Shown one piece after another: positions 55,220 to 64,000 of a DNA stretch of 64,000 bases. Each line of letters begins with the position of its first letter. Position 1 is the stretch's first letter. The position numbers were made by a program, and so were the translations under genes. The stretch spans positions 1,240,001-1,304,000 of the forward strand of contig NC_080699.1 in NCBI RefSeq assembly GCF_030445035.2, given 5' to 3'. The notes under the pieces are model-generated. The model ran no database searches. It had not been told where the DNA came from and saw only the letters and a list, made by a program, of their open reading frames with translations. Source of the DNA: Dasypus novemcinctus. Taxonomy: Eukaryota > Chordata > Mammalia > Cingulata > Dasypodidae.

Positions 55220-56355
55220 ACTTCAAACCGTGTTCCTTACTGTTTTCCCACAACAAATTCTGTGTACTTTCTGCATGATTTTTCTGAACACCGACGACTT
55301 TTCTAATAAAATATAAATTTGTATGTATATTTAAAAACCTGCTTAGAAAGTCCAGGGCTGGGAAGGAGTGGGCACGTGCTGCCATGTGGAGTGGAGAAGC
55401 AGAGAACACTGGTGGAGAGGGTGAAGGGATGCAGCGTTCTGGCAGTCCCAGCCTGTGTGGCCCCTGCGTCAAGGCTGGCTGCAGCCCTCCCCTCGGCTCT
55501 GTACGTGATGGTAAACGCTGCCCCGACCCGGCTCTGTCTTTTTTCCTGGCTGAAGCTGCCTCCCGTAAGCCGCTGTGATGACAACCAGAAGAAGCCTAAC
55601 CAGCACAATTGCTTTTCGTGTCATCTGGCTTAATTACGGTGCCTGCACCGGACACGTGTGGGCTCCTCAGCGTCCTTCTAATTTACGCTCCTGCGTCTCT
55701 ATAAAGGAGAATGCAAACCACGCGGTGAGCGCACTCACACCTGTGCCCACCAAATGGAGACTGGTTTCCCTTTACCTTGAAAAATGTCCTCGACAATCTG
55801 AAACTCTCGACCTTTGAAGATGAGAATGCTGCAAAGACCAGTGCCTAAAAGAACTTCCTTCTCTGACAATGACCCTTGATCAGTACAAAAGTACGAAGGA
55901 AAAGGCGATGACGGAGTCAGGGAAAAGTTGCTAAAGGCACATGGGGGCAGACCCAACACGGCTTCCACCCTCAGCACTTAGACGCGGGGCCCAGGATGCT
56001 CTGAGCCAGTAATTCCAGCGGGCAGGCGGGGGTGACCGTGGGCCCATCTCACAGGGCAGCGAGTTCTGTCTGTTTCATTCAGGGATAGCCCAGGGGTCTG
56101 GCGCGTGACTGGCATTCACTAAATGCCACTGAAGTGACAGCTTGTGCAGGCTTAGAGGCCCGAACACGGCTGACCCTAACGTAGCTCTGCAAATAATTAA
56201 TAGAGAAGCCTTTTCAGTCCTGTATTGCTTGGGAAATAATTTAGAAATAGCTCTACAAGCCTGATCTGACAACTGAGTCATATTATAACATACAAAAGAA
56301 AAGCATTTTTTCTAAGAAATATAGCACATCATGGGTGTTAGAGGTTTGCAAAAAT
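55220..56355. other. Intergenic sequence, nothing recognised
   Basis: No gene or firm repeat. Confidence 0.4.
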
Positions 56356-56359
56356 TAAG

Positions 56360-56900
56360 CTGTAGCTGTTTCCCCTGATATGCACTGGGGAAAGGCTAAC
56401 CCCATCCCATAAGCCTACATGTCCAAGGGCACGGCCCTTCCCCACAGGTTAAACAAAGAAACCACACAGAGACGGGAGTAAAGGGAAATGGAGACCCTCC
56501 CTGCCTGCATATCGGAGGGAGATAAAACTCGCACAGATCAAAGAAACATCTGCTCCTGCAGCATGCCAAGAACCCGTAGCTCACTAACCCTCTATCTTCT
56601 CGTCATTGTCAGGGAAAGTGTCCACCTCTAGGGCTTCCTGTTGGCCCCTGCATCTCATTCGGACCCTCAACCCCCTCCCACCAACTACCATTTCCCCATC
56701 TAGGAAGGTTCTGCATAAATTCAAGTCCCCCCCTTCCAGGAGTGGGCTGAAGTCTCTCTTCAGACCCCCACCATGCTGCTGAGGGGCCTGAAATCTGTTC
56801 TTCAGGCCCCCTCCGTTGGGAGAGCTTCTCAATAAATGCTTTGTCTGCCACGGTCATGTCAGTCTCCGTGTCCCAGGAAGCGCCGTTTTTCTCCAACAGT
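56360..56900 (+). mobile_element. Possible LTR, plus strand
   Basis: Begins TGTAGCTGTTTCCCC and includes repeated GGGGCCTGAAATCTGTTCTTC-like words around 56740-56805, then TCTCAATAAATGCTTTGTC (polyadenylation signal) and a U5-like stretch ending CCAACA near 56899. This is the layout of a class I LTR. No paired LTR or primer-binding site was identified. Confidence 0.45.
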
Positions 56901-57051
56901 GGGGTCATCCTGTGACTTGGGAAAGGGGCCCGAGAGAACGCCAAGGGGCCACGGTGGGCTCTGCCATCGGCGGTCTGGCTGGCTGCCCACCACTTTCCTT
57001 CCCACCTGCTTGGTCTTCTCTGACTTTCAGAGCTGCTGTGTCCTGCTGGGT

Positions 57052-57461
57052 TGACCCGGCCGGCAGGTGAAACGAACCGGTGCCTGAAAGGGGAAGTGGG
57101 GATTGGGGACAAGAGGCGAGAGAAAGGGAGACAAGACAGGATTCTGATCAAGTCTCTGTTTATTGAGGGTACAGTATCAGAATATATACTAAGGGGAGGG
57201 TATAGCAGGGGGTGATAGGCTGATGAAGTGGCTCTTTCATAAAAGGCAATAAAATGCTGTTACACCACTTGCTCTAGGTGCGAGTCTTCAATGCTGGTCA
57301 TGGCTTCAACATCTTGTTGCACAGGCGTGACACTTTTTGCCTGGGAAACTGGGGAAAGGGGAAGAAGAAGGCGGAAGCACAGGGGTGGAGGAGGCGTACT
57401 TATGAAAACCTCCAAGTTGCTGGAGACCGCAAATGCACGTAGCTCCGGGCGGCTCCCCACA
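57052..57461 (-). mobile_element. Solo class II endogenous-retrovirus LTR, minus strand
   Basis: The 410-bp element begins TG and ends CA. On the minus strand it starts TGTGGGGAGCCGCCCGGAG, typical of ERVK/IAP-type LTRs, and carries CCTCAATAAACAGAGACTTG (polyadenylation signal near the R region) and a TCTCCCTTTCTCTCGCC tract. Exact 6-bp duplications CTGGGT flank it at 57046-57051 and 57462-57467, the length used by this class. There is no internal viral sequence, so it is the product of LTR-LTR recombination. Confidence 0.88.
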
Positions 57462-57469
57462 CTGGGTGC

Positions 57470-59880
57470 CCCGGGAAATCAAGTCTTTGAACCCTAGGCT
57501 CACTCAAGAAAGAGACAGAGGAGCTGCCAGGATGGACTGGTTAGACCCCTCTGTGCCGCCGGGGCCACGTGCCCGTGGGGCCACCTTACACGTTACTATG
57601 GTCAGTACAGGCCAAAGGCTCTTTTCGGAGTGGTTGAAAACAGTCTGACCACAACCAGCGTCACTCACGTGCCTTCCCCTTGCCCAGCCTGCAAGAGCTC
57701 CGTGGCTGAGGTCCCTTCAGCCACAGCAAGTTTCATCTGGAACTTGAATCTGGCTGCTCCGCTTCTCCTGGAATGTTCTTTTGTTTCTTTGCCCTATGAG
57801 CAGCATGCATTTACCCTTCCATTTCCAGACTTTTCCAAAACCATTTACATGTCATTAATTTTATTCACTTTCACCCAAGCAGTATTTCTTAGCATTCCAA
57901 GGCCCCATAAGAGAGGAAGGATCCAAGGAGTCAGCTCTGCTTTGAGTGGCTGCTCAGGGGGGATTTACTGGTCAAAGCAAAATCAGCTCCTCCCTGGAGC
58001 ATGTGGGGTCCTGTGAGCACGGCCTCAGGAAGGGCTGGTCGGGTGGGATGTGCTTCTCCACTTGCAGCGAGGGCGGCGGCCTCCCCTGACCTGGCGGCCT
58101 GGGTCAGTACGTGGCTGCGCAGGAGCGCAGCGGGGGCAGGTTCCAAGCAAGCCTGGAGCAGGCGTATCGGAGTTCTAGAACTGTTCTGTGCTGAGGGCGC
58201 CAGGGAAGTGGGTGGGGGCAGTGCCGGTGAGCCGAAGGGGACTGGGGAGGCTGCCACGACACCTACGTCTTAGACTCCAAACGTGGGTGCTATGATATTT
58301 ATCTTAGTCATCATTTTGTAGCTCAAAGTATTTTGTAGAATCTTCAAAAACGCAGAAATGGAGTTGTTTTATAAGGGCCTAGAAAAAACTGAAATTAATA
58401 GTGGTGTTCATTGATTTATTCAGCAAATTTTAATGAAACACCTAGTATATACCAGGATTGTGCTGTGTGAAATTAGCACTTATTTCAGTGCCAAAACTGT
58501 TGGGTAAATCATGCATTCTATAACTTTTAATTATTTACATGGGACAGCAAGTGGTTTTTGCTTTAGGAAAGACTACCTTAACAAAAAGAATGCAAATACA
58601 AACCCTACAAATAATATGGAAATATTTCTGTCTTTCATACAAATTTTATTTTGCACAATTTTTGATTGAAAGTGTACAGGAAGAGCTTACGAGCATAAAG
58701 AGTAAAACACTTAAAGTAAATATAATAAATTCTCATGTTTACTATCCATCATAACTTTTTTATGGACAGTAAATTTTTTTGCACTTAGATTAAAAAAACC
58801 TTTTAAATTTGGGTTATGTTTATTTTTCTGTCAAGGATTTAAAAGGGCAATGAACAATTGTGGATTGTTGATTTTACACAATGCCTAATAATTTTCAACC
58901 AACCATCCTTTCCACATTCACTTGTCCAACTATGCACTGACAAAGGAAGCCATTTCCGCCTGAGCCCTTCTCGTCACTGCTGTGGACTGGGCGGGTCGCC
59001 ACGGCTGGGGTGAAGTTTGAACCAGCTTCAGGGAACAAGGGAAACTACTTAGCAGGTCAACGTCCAGCGCGGACATCTCAGGTCCAAACATCAGTGGCCC
59101 GGTCCAGGGCAGCCTGGTTGGCGCAGAGCTGCCGCTGGCACTTAGTTCTGGCTGGAAGACGAGGCGGACAGAAGCGCTCTGGGGCTTCCCTCCTGTGCAG
59201 AGCACGGGGCGGGGTCCACAGACCCTCACGGACGACGGAGAAGGCCTCGGCCCTGGGACCACCGCCGGCTGGGCTCTGGCTCCCGGGAACACCGGCTTAT
59301 GTTACATTTTGGAACCAAGTCAGTCCTTCTTGGACCGTGTGCGCACTGGGCTGGAGGAACTGGCTCATGGAGCTCTCTGCAAACAGCCCAAAGGCCCTTT
59401 TCCATGTGTGACCTCTTCGTCTTCACGTAATGCACACCATTGGTTTATTGCCACCAGGTCCAAAGGAGCGTTTAAAGCTCCGAGGTGACCCAGAGTTCGC
59501 TGAGGGCAGCCCCTTCATTCGGCAACGATCCCGCCAGGCGGAAGCAGAGGCGTTTGTGCTGCCCACGTCCCCGCCTCTTCCTCAGGGAATGACCCCTTTG
59601 GGGAACCACTCCCCCCACCGTTAGTCAAGAGGTTTGGATGGGGGGCTCTGCCCCTTAGTAGTTCAGAAGACGGTCTAAGCAAGTCCACGTTCCCGGCGCC
59701 ACCGGCTCCTGGAGCCCTGGGTGCGGGCGTGGGAGCCAGCCTCACCTGAGCAGGTGCTGGCTTCTGGCCATGTGACAACACCTCCCACCAGAAGTTCAAG
59801 GGCTTGACGCCACCCCCACGGCTGGGGCTCCTGGCACCTCCCCGCTGTGAGGGGCGCCGGGGGTGGCTTCGGAAAATCGT
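57470..59880. other. Intergenic sequence, little recognised
   Basis: A weak MIR/L2-type end may lie at 58390-58475 (TTCATTGATTTATTCAGCAA, CACCTAGTATATACCAGG). No gene supported. Confidence 0.4.
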
Positions 59881-59885
59881 CGTGA

Positions 59886-59935
59886 GCATTCATTCATTCA
59901 TTCATTCATTCAGGGCATTCATTCATTCAGTGAGG
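59886..59935. repeat. (ATTC)n microsatellite
   Basis: CATTCATTCATTCATTCATT-type repeats, interrupted once by AGGGC. Confidence 0.9.
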
Positions 59936-59939
59936 ACTT

Positions 59940-61065
59940 GGGGAGTCTGTCTGCCGGGCTGTGTGTGGGGTGCTGGGCGCGGAGCAGCGAAGGGATGGCT
60001 GAGCCTGCCCCAGGTCCCCAAGGGCCACCTGCCCGGGATGCTGGAGTCCCCAGAGGTCCTGGGCTGGGGGCTGCCTCCCCACCCTCTAGAATCCTCTCCC
60101 CTTTGGTCTTCTTCCCGTCCCCACGGCCACTGCCTCAGTCCTGGCTGTCTGCGTACAGCAGAAGCTTTCCACCCATGTAGTCCACACACCCCGAGTCCAC
60201 GGAAAGGCCTCCAGAGGGCTGTTTCCCCCACTCACCCATCCACAAACAGTGCCCGCTCCCCGCTCCCGTCACCCACACGCCCTCACGTACGACCTGCGCA
60301 CGTACAAACCTCACGGCATTGCCCCTCCTTTCTAAACTTCACCAACCCACCCAGTTTTCAGGAGAAAAGCCCCATTTCCACAGCACACGCAGCCCCAGGC
60401 CATTGTGCCTGGCATCGGCTCAGTTGCTCCTTCCCTTTGGACTGACACCCACCCTCCGTCTCCCCACTTGGCCGCCCCCGCAAAGCCCTCCCCGAGCCCT
60501 TCCCTCCCCTCCGCTTCTTTTCCAGCGCTTGAAGGCAGACAATGGTTCTCACTGCGGTTTCCCATCATTAAGCTTCTCGTGGCTATTTCCCTGCCTCCCT
60601 TGCCCCCTGGCTCCTTTAAACAAGGACGGTCCCTCTGCAGCCGGTGTCTGTGGGGTGTGACCGGTCCCCACCGCACAGTCACGGCCTTCCCCCAGGGTCC
60701 CCTCCTCCTGATGAGGGAAGACTCAAGTGGGTGGGCTCGTGGACCTGCTCCAGCCAGCAAGTGGGCGCCTGAGAAGGGCTGTCAAGCAATCTGAATTATT
60801 CTGCGGGTATATCATTTAACAGGAACAACTGGAGGAAAAGGGAAAATTGGGAGTGGGGAAAAGAAGGAAGCAAGAAGGTTAACATTTACCAAATGCCTTC
60901 CAGGCACAGTGACAGGATCTACCAGTTATGTCTTATTTAACTAAAACAGCAGAGGATGTGCATAAACATACACGTTTTTTAATTGCATAAAAAGAACAGT
61001 TGGTCCGTTCTTTCCTTTATTGGGTTGAAACAAGTTATCTGTGTATTTATAACTTCCTTTTTAAT
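59940..61065. other. Intergenic sequence upstream of FUT4
   Basis: GC-moderate sequence with no supported exon. 60880-60955 shows weak MIR resemblance (TTTACCAAATGCCTTCCAGG). Confidence 0.4.
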
Positions 61066-61078
61066 TAAAAACAATAGA

Positions 61079-61465
61079 GGAGGCAGACTTGGCTCAACTG
61101 GTAGAGCATCCGCCTACCACATGGGAGGTCCACGGTTCAAACCCCGGGCCTCCCTGACCCGTGTGGAGCTGGCCCATGCCCAGTGCTGATGCGTGCAAGG
61201 AGTGCCCTACCATGCAGGGGTGTCCCCCGGGGGAGCCCCACGCGCAAGGAGTGCACCCCGTAAGGAGAGCCGCCCAGCGCGAAAGAAAGTGCAGCCTGCC
61301 CAGGAATGCTGCCGCACACACAGAGAGCTGACACAGCAAGATGACGCAACAAAAAGAAACAGATTCCAGGTGCCGCTGATAAGGACAGAAGCGGTCACAG
61401 AAGAACACACAGGGAATGGACGCAGAGAGCAGACAACTGGGGGGAGAGGGAAATAAATAAAAAAT
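61079..61465 (+). mobile_element. DAS SINE, plus strand, with target duplication
   Basis: Head GGCAGACTTGGCTCAACTGG, box B GGTTCAAACCC, long body, tail GGAAATAAATAAAAAAT. Exact 12-bp direct repeats AAAAACAATAGA at 61067-61078 and 61466-61477. Confidence 0.92.
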
Positions 61466-61479
61466 AAAAACAATAGAAG

Positions 61480-62105
61480 TATCAGAGTGGAAAATCACTG
61501 AATTTCTATTCCAGTGAAAATTTGCTTAATGCATTTGAAACAGTTACATCAAATAAAGCAAGCCAGAACCATCATAAAGGCTCTAGTGTGTAGGGAGAAA
61601 TGTTACCAGGTCAACAGGCACCGTCCAACTCCCAAACGGCCGGGCGAGGAGAGGGCAGCGCCACCTGAAGCCACGCTCACGGAAGATTTTTAAACTCTGG
61701 GGTCTAGCTTCAGTGAAAGTCCTAACAATAAATCCCAAGGGCAACTCCAGGTCATTTTCTGTGCACATCACGTCATACGAGTACCTGGGTGCGCGGCCCA
61801 GTCCCAGCAAGGGCTGGTTCTCCCCAGGGCCCTGCCATGCGCCCGCCCTGCGGGGACCCCACGCTGAGCCGCTGGGCTGGCAGCCCCTCCGTGGCCTCTC
61901 CGGAATTTCGCTGAAAAAGGACCAAAACGCAGAGGGAAGCCTGGAGAAAAACCTCCCCAGGTGGCGGGAGAGCGGAGGTCGGGGCGTTGCCCGGTGCCCG
62001 GGCCTCACGAGAGGGTGAGAGGTCCCTGGAGGTGGGCCCTTCTCCAGAGCTCCTGTACATCCCGGGGTCAGCGCGGGGCGCCGGGTGAAGAAATGCCAGG
62101 GCAGC
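61480..62105. other. FUT4 upstream region
   Basis: Becomes GC-rich after about 61780. No TATA box or other defined site could be supported. Confidence 0.4.
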
Positions 62106-62108
62106 TAA

Positions 62109-62618
62109 GGAGCGCGTTCCGGGGGCGCCCAAAGCCCTGCGTCCCTCTGCGCGGGCCGGAGGCCAAGGGCGCGCCCGTGTCTCCAGGACAGCGGGGCTTG
62201 GTCATCCAGGGGAGCTGAGTGTCCCAAAAGGCACGACTCCGAGCCTGGCCGCCACCAGGTGCCGCGGCCACTCGGGCCCGCCCGCCCTCGAGGCCCGCCG
62301 CAGGGGAGAGTCGGGCCCCGCGGAAGTGCCCGCCATCCCCGCCCCGGAGGGCCGGCCCCGCGCAGGAAGGCGAGGCTGCGGCCGCGGCGAGCGAGGCCCG
62401 GGCGGACCCGCGGGCAAGGCCGGGGGTGGGAGCGCGCGGAGGGGCCCCGGGGGCGGGATCCCGGGGCGCCGGGGCGCTGGGGCGCGGTGGAGGGGCGGGC
62501 CGGAGCGGCGCGGGCTCTCCTGGGGGCGCGCGGGGCGGGGACTGGGGCTCCCCAGCCCTCGGGCTCCGAGCCCGCCCCGGCCTGCGGGGCCTGCGGAGCG
62601 CGGCGGGCTGCGCGCGCC
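62109..62618 (+). other. FUT4: FUT4 5' leader, open frame without ATG
   Basis: The FUT4 frame is open for 170 codons upstream of ATG 62619, back to TAA at 62106, but contains no ATG. Human FUT4 has a long form starting about 125 codons upstream of the short-form Met (from memory). Here such a form would need a non-AUG start; a GTG in fair context lies at 62259. The region is extremely GC-rich, so openness alone is weak evidence for translation. Confidence 0.6.
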
Positions 62619-63770
62619 ATGCGGCCGCGCTGGGGCCGGGCGGCGGGCGGGCGGCGCAGGCGATGGGGACGCTGGGGGCGGCCGCGGGCCATGTCGGCGC
62701 TGGCGGCCGCGGCGCTGCTGTGCGCGGCGCTGGCCGCCCTGGCCTGCTGGGGGCTGCCGCCGCTGGCCGGGCCCCCCGCGCCGCCGCGCCCCGTGCGCGT
62801 GCTGCTGTGGCGGGAGCCCTTCGGCGCGCGCGGCGGGGCCGCGGGGCCGCCCCCCGACTGCCGGCGGCGCTTCAACATCAGCGGCTGCCGCCTGCTCACC
62901 GACCGCGCGGCCTACGCCGACGCCCAGGCCGTGCTCTTCCACCACCGCGAGCTGGCGCGGGCGCCCCCCGACTGGCCGCCGCCCTGGGGCGCGCGCGCGG
63001 GCGCCCGGCCCCCGGGCCAGCGCTGGGTGTGGATGAACTTCGAGTCGCCGTCGCACTCGCCCGGGCTGCGGGGCCTGGCGCGCGGCCTCTTCAACTGGAC
63101 GCTGTCCTACCGCGCCGACTCGGACGTCTTCGTGCCCTACGGCCACCTGTTCCCGCGCCGCCACCCCCGCGACCCGCCGCCGGGCCCCGCGCCGCCCCTG
63201 GCGCGGAAGCGCGGGCTGGTGGCCTGGGTGGTGAGCAACTGGGACGAGCGCCAGGCCCGCGTCCGCTACTTCCGCGAGCTGCGCCGGCACCTGCCCGTGG
63301 ACGTGTTCGGCGGGGCCGCGCCGGGGCGCCCGCTGCGCGGCGGGCTCGTGCGCACCGTGGCGCGCTACAAGTTCTACCTGGCCTTCGAGAACTCGCAGCA
63401 CCCCGACTACATCACCGAGAAGCTCTGGCGCAACGCGCTGCTGGCCGGCGCCGTGCCCGTGGTGCTGGGCCCCGAGCGCGCCAACTACGAGCGCTTCGTG
63501 CCGCGCGGCGCCTTCATCCACGTGGACGACTTCCCCAGCGCCGCCGCCCTGGCCGCGCACCTGCGCTTCCTGGACCGCCACCCGGCCGCCTACCGCCGCC
63601 ACTTCCGCTGGCGCCGCAGCCACGCCGTGCACGTCACGAGCTTCTGGGACGAGCCGCTGTGCCGCGTCTGCCAGGCCGTGCAGGGCGCCGGGGCGCGGGC
63701 CCAGAGCGTCGGCGACCTGGCCGGCTGGTTTGAGCGGTGACGCGCCGCCTCCCGCGGGCGCTGCCTCGCC
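62245..63770. promoter_or_regulatory. FUT4 CpG island
   Basis: Dense CpG and very high GC run from about 62245 through the whole coding region to about 63770. No TATA box is visible. The composition makes all six frames open for long distances. Confidence 0.85.
62619..63740 (+). CDS. FUT4: Alpha-1,3-fucosyltransferase 4 (GT10 family)
   Basis: This is an intronless gene of 373 residues, a Golgi type II membrane enzyme. It transfers fucose from GDP-fucose in alpha-1,3 linkage to N-acetyllactosamine and makes Lewis x / SSEA-1 (CD15) epitopes on myeloid and other cells. Seen: Arg-rich cytosolic tail (1-24); membrane anchor at 25-45; Glyco_tran_10 N-terminal region with VLLWREPFG (61-69) and RFNISGCRLLTDRA; WVWMNFESPSHSPG (136-149); catalytic GT10 block YKFYLAFENSQHPDYITEKL (250-269) then NALLAGAVPVVLG; and NYERFVPRGAFIHVDDF (289-305). 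N-glycosylation sequons are at Asn86 and Asn159. It ends ...WFER, as in human FUT4. The start is the first in-frame ATG after a stop at 62106. It corresponds to the human short form (405 residues, from memory), but lacks an acidic stretch of about 31 residues near residue 126. FUT family members are similar; the intronless structure, the sequence and the C11orf97 neighbour favour FUT4. Confidence 0.93.
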   Translation: MRPRWGRAAGGRRRRWGRWGRPRAMSALAAAALLCAALAALACWGLPPLAGPPAPPRPVRVLLWREPFGARGGAAGPPPDCRRRFNISGCRLLTDRAAYADAQAVLFHHRELARAPPDWPPPWGARAGARPPGQRWVWMNFESPSHSPGLRGLARGLFNWTLSYRADSDVFVPYGHLFPRRHPRDPPPGPAPPLARKRGLVAWVVSNWDERQARVRYFRELRRHLPVDVFGGAAPGRPLRGGLVRTVARYKFYLAFENSQHPDYITEKLWRNALLAGAVPVVLGPERANYERFVPRGAFIHVDDFPSAAALAAHLRFLDRHPAAYRRHFRWRRSHAVHVTSFWDEPLCRVCQAVQGAGARAQSVGDLAGWFER

Positions 63771-64000
63771 GTGCGTCCCCTGGTCTGCCGAGAAAGAGGA
63801 CACTCAGTCCCTCCCCGCCTTTGGCTATTCGGGGAAAAGGTGATTTACCAGCGAAGGTCAGCCCTGGCCCCGGTGGGCCGCCCCCCGGGTCTCCGGTGCT
63901 GTGCACTCGGGCTCCTTCTGCCGTGGACGGTTCCAGTGTCGGGGGTGGGGAAGGGCCTTCCTCCCCGGAAGGTGTGCACAGGTGAAGCAATGCGGGCCAC
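63741..64000 (+). other. FUT4: FUT4 3' UTR, start only
   Basis: Sequence after the TGA at 63738-63740 shows no polyadenylation signal before the window ends. The human 3' UTR is several kilobases long (from memory), so the transcript probably continues beyond the window. Confidence 0.6.

Noticed and set aside
59804-60445. 213-codon frame in a GC-moderate intergenic stretch upstream of FUT4
   Set aside because: It crosses an (ATTC)n microsatellite, has no family resemblance and no splice or CpG-island support.
62202-63803. 533-codon open frame antisense to FUT4 and a 504-codon overlapping sense frame
   Set aside because: The DNA is so GC-rich that stop codons are rare in all frames. The predicted proteins are Ala/Arg/Gly/Pro-rich with no domain, and FUT4 codon periodicity explains them.
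1-64000. Search for CRISPR arrays, phage, operons or a novel defence-like system
   Set aside because: The DNA is plainly mammalian. All tandem arrays seen are minisatellites without conserved repeat-spacer alternation or cas-like genes.

Overview
The window is vertebrate, and specifically mammalian, DNA. It has long introns with GT-AG splice sites, CpG islands and heavy LINE-1 load, plus ancient mammalian MIR, L2 and MER5 repeats. At least ten copies of one lineage-specific tRNA-derived SINE carry a box B (GGTTCAAACCC) and a body that matches the DAS SINEs known from armadillos. The most likely source is a xenarthran, probably an armadillo such as Dasypus. This identification rests on repeats recalled from memory, not on a search.

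Two protein-coding genes can be supported, both on the plus strand. The first is the orthologue of human C11orf97, a small ciliated-cell protein. I reconstruct four coding exons at 5473-5602, 10599-10703, 34283-34405 and 37549-37553. Every junction is in phase and the product is 120 residues. A near-perfect RFX X-box lies at 5402-5415, which fits a gene driven by the RFX/FOXJ1 ciliary programme. The second is FUT4 (alpha-1,3-fucosyltransferase 4), a single-exon gene at 62619-63740 in an extreme CpG island. The order C11orf97 then FUT4, both in the same direction, is the arrangement I remember from human 11q21, so the synteny supports both calls.

Layout: 1-5000 is flanking DNA with old L1 and L2 pieces. 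5000-5760 is the C11orf97 CpG island, with a CACCTG-rich minisatellite. 5800-6650 holds further tandem repeats. Intron 1 carries a SINE pair inserted as one block (7510-8345). Intron 2 is 23.6 kb and holds a MER5-like DNA transposon, a G-rich 9-bp minisatellite (12065-12515) and a candidate CTCF site. It also holds L2/MIR remnants and an L1 insertion of about 10 kb on the minus strand (20383-30542) with its own nested SINE and L1 piece. A 20-bp minisatellite and an old duplication lie just before exon 3. The stretch from about 38 kb to 62 kb is intergenic. It contains a minus-strand L1 (42.8-54.3 kb) split by a plus-strand L1 (44356-48965), several SINEs, and LTR sequences including a solo class II endogenous-retrovirus LTR with exact 6-bp target duplications (57052-57461).

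No bacterial-type system, CRISPR array, rRNA or functional tRNA gene is visible. The findings of most interest are the C11orf97 structure with its X-box, a second reading frame open through all its exons, the altered N-terminal half of FUT4, and the nested insertions datable by target-site duplications.
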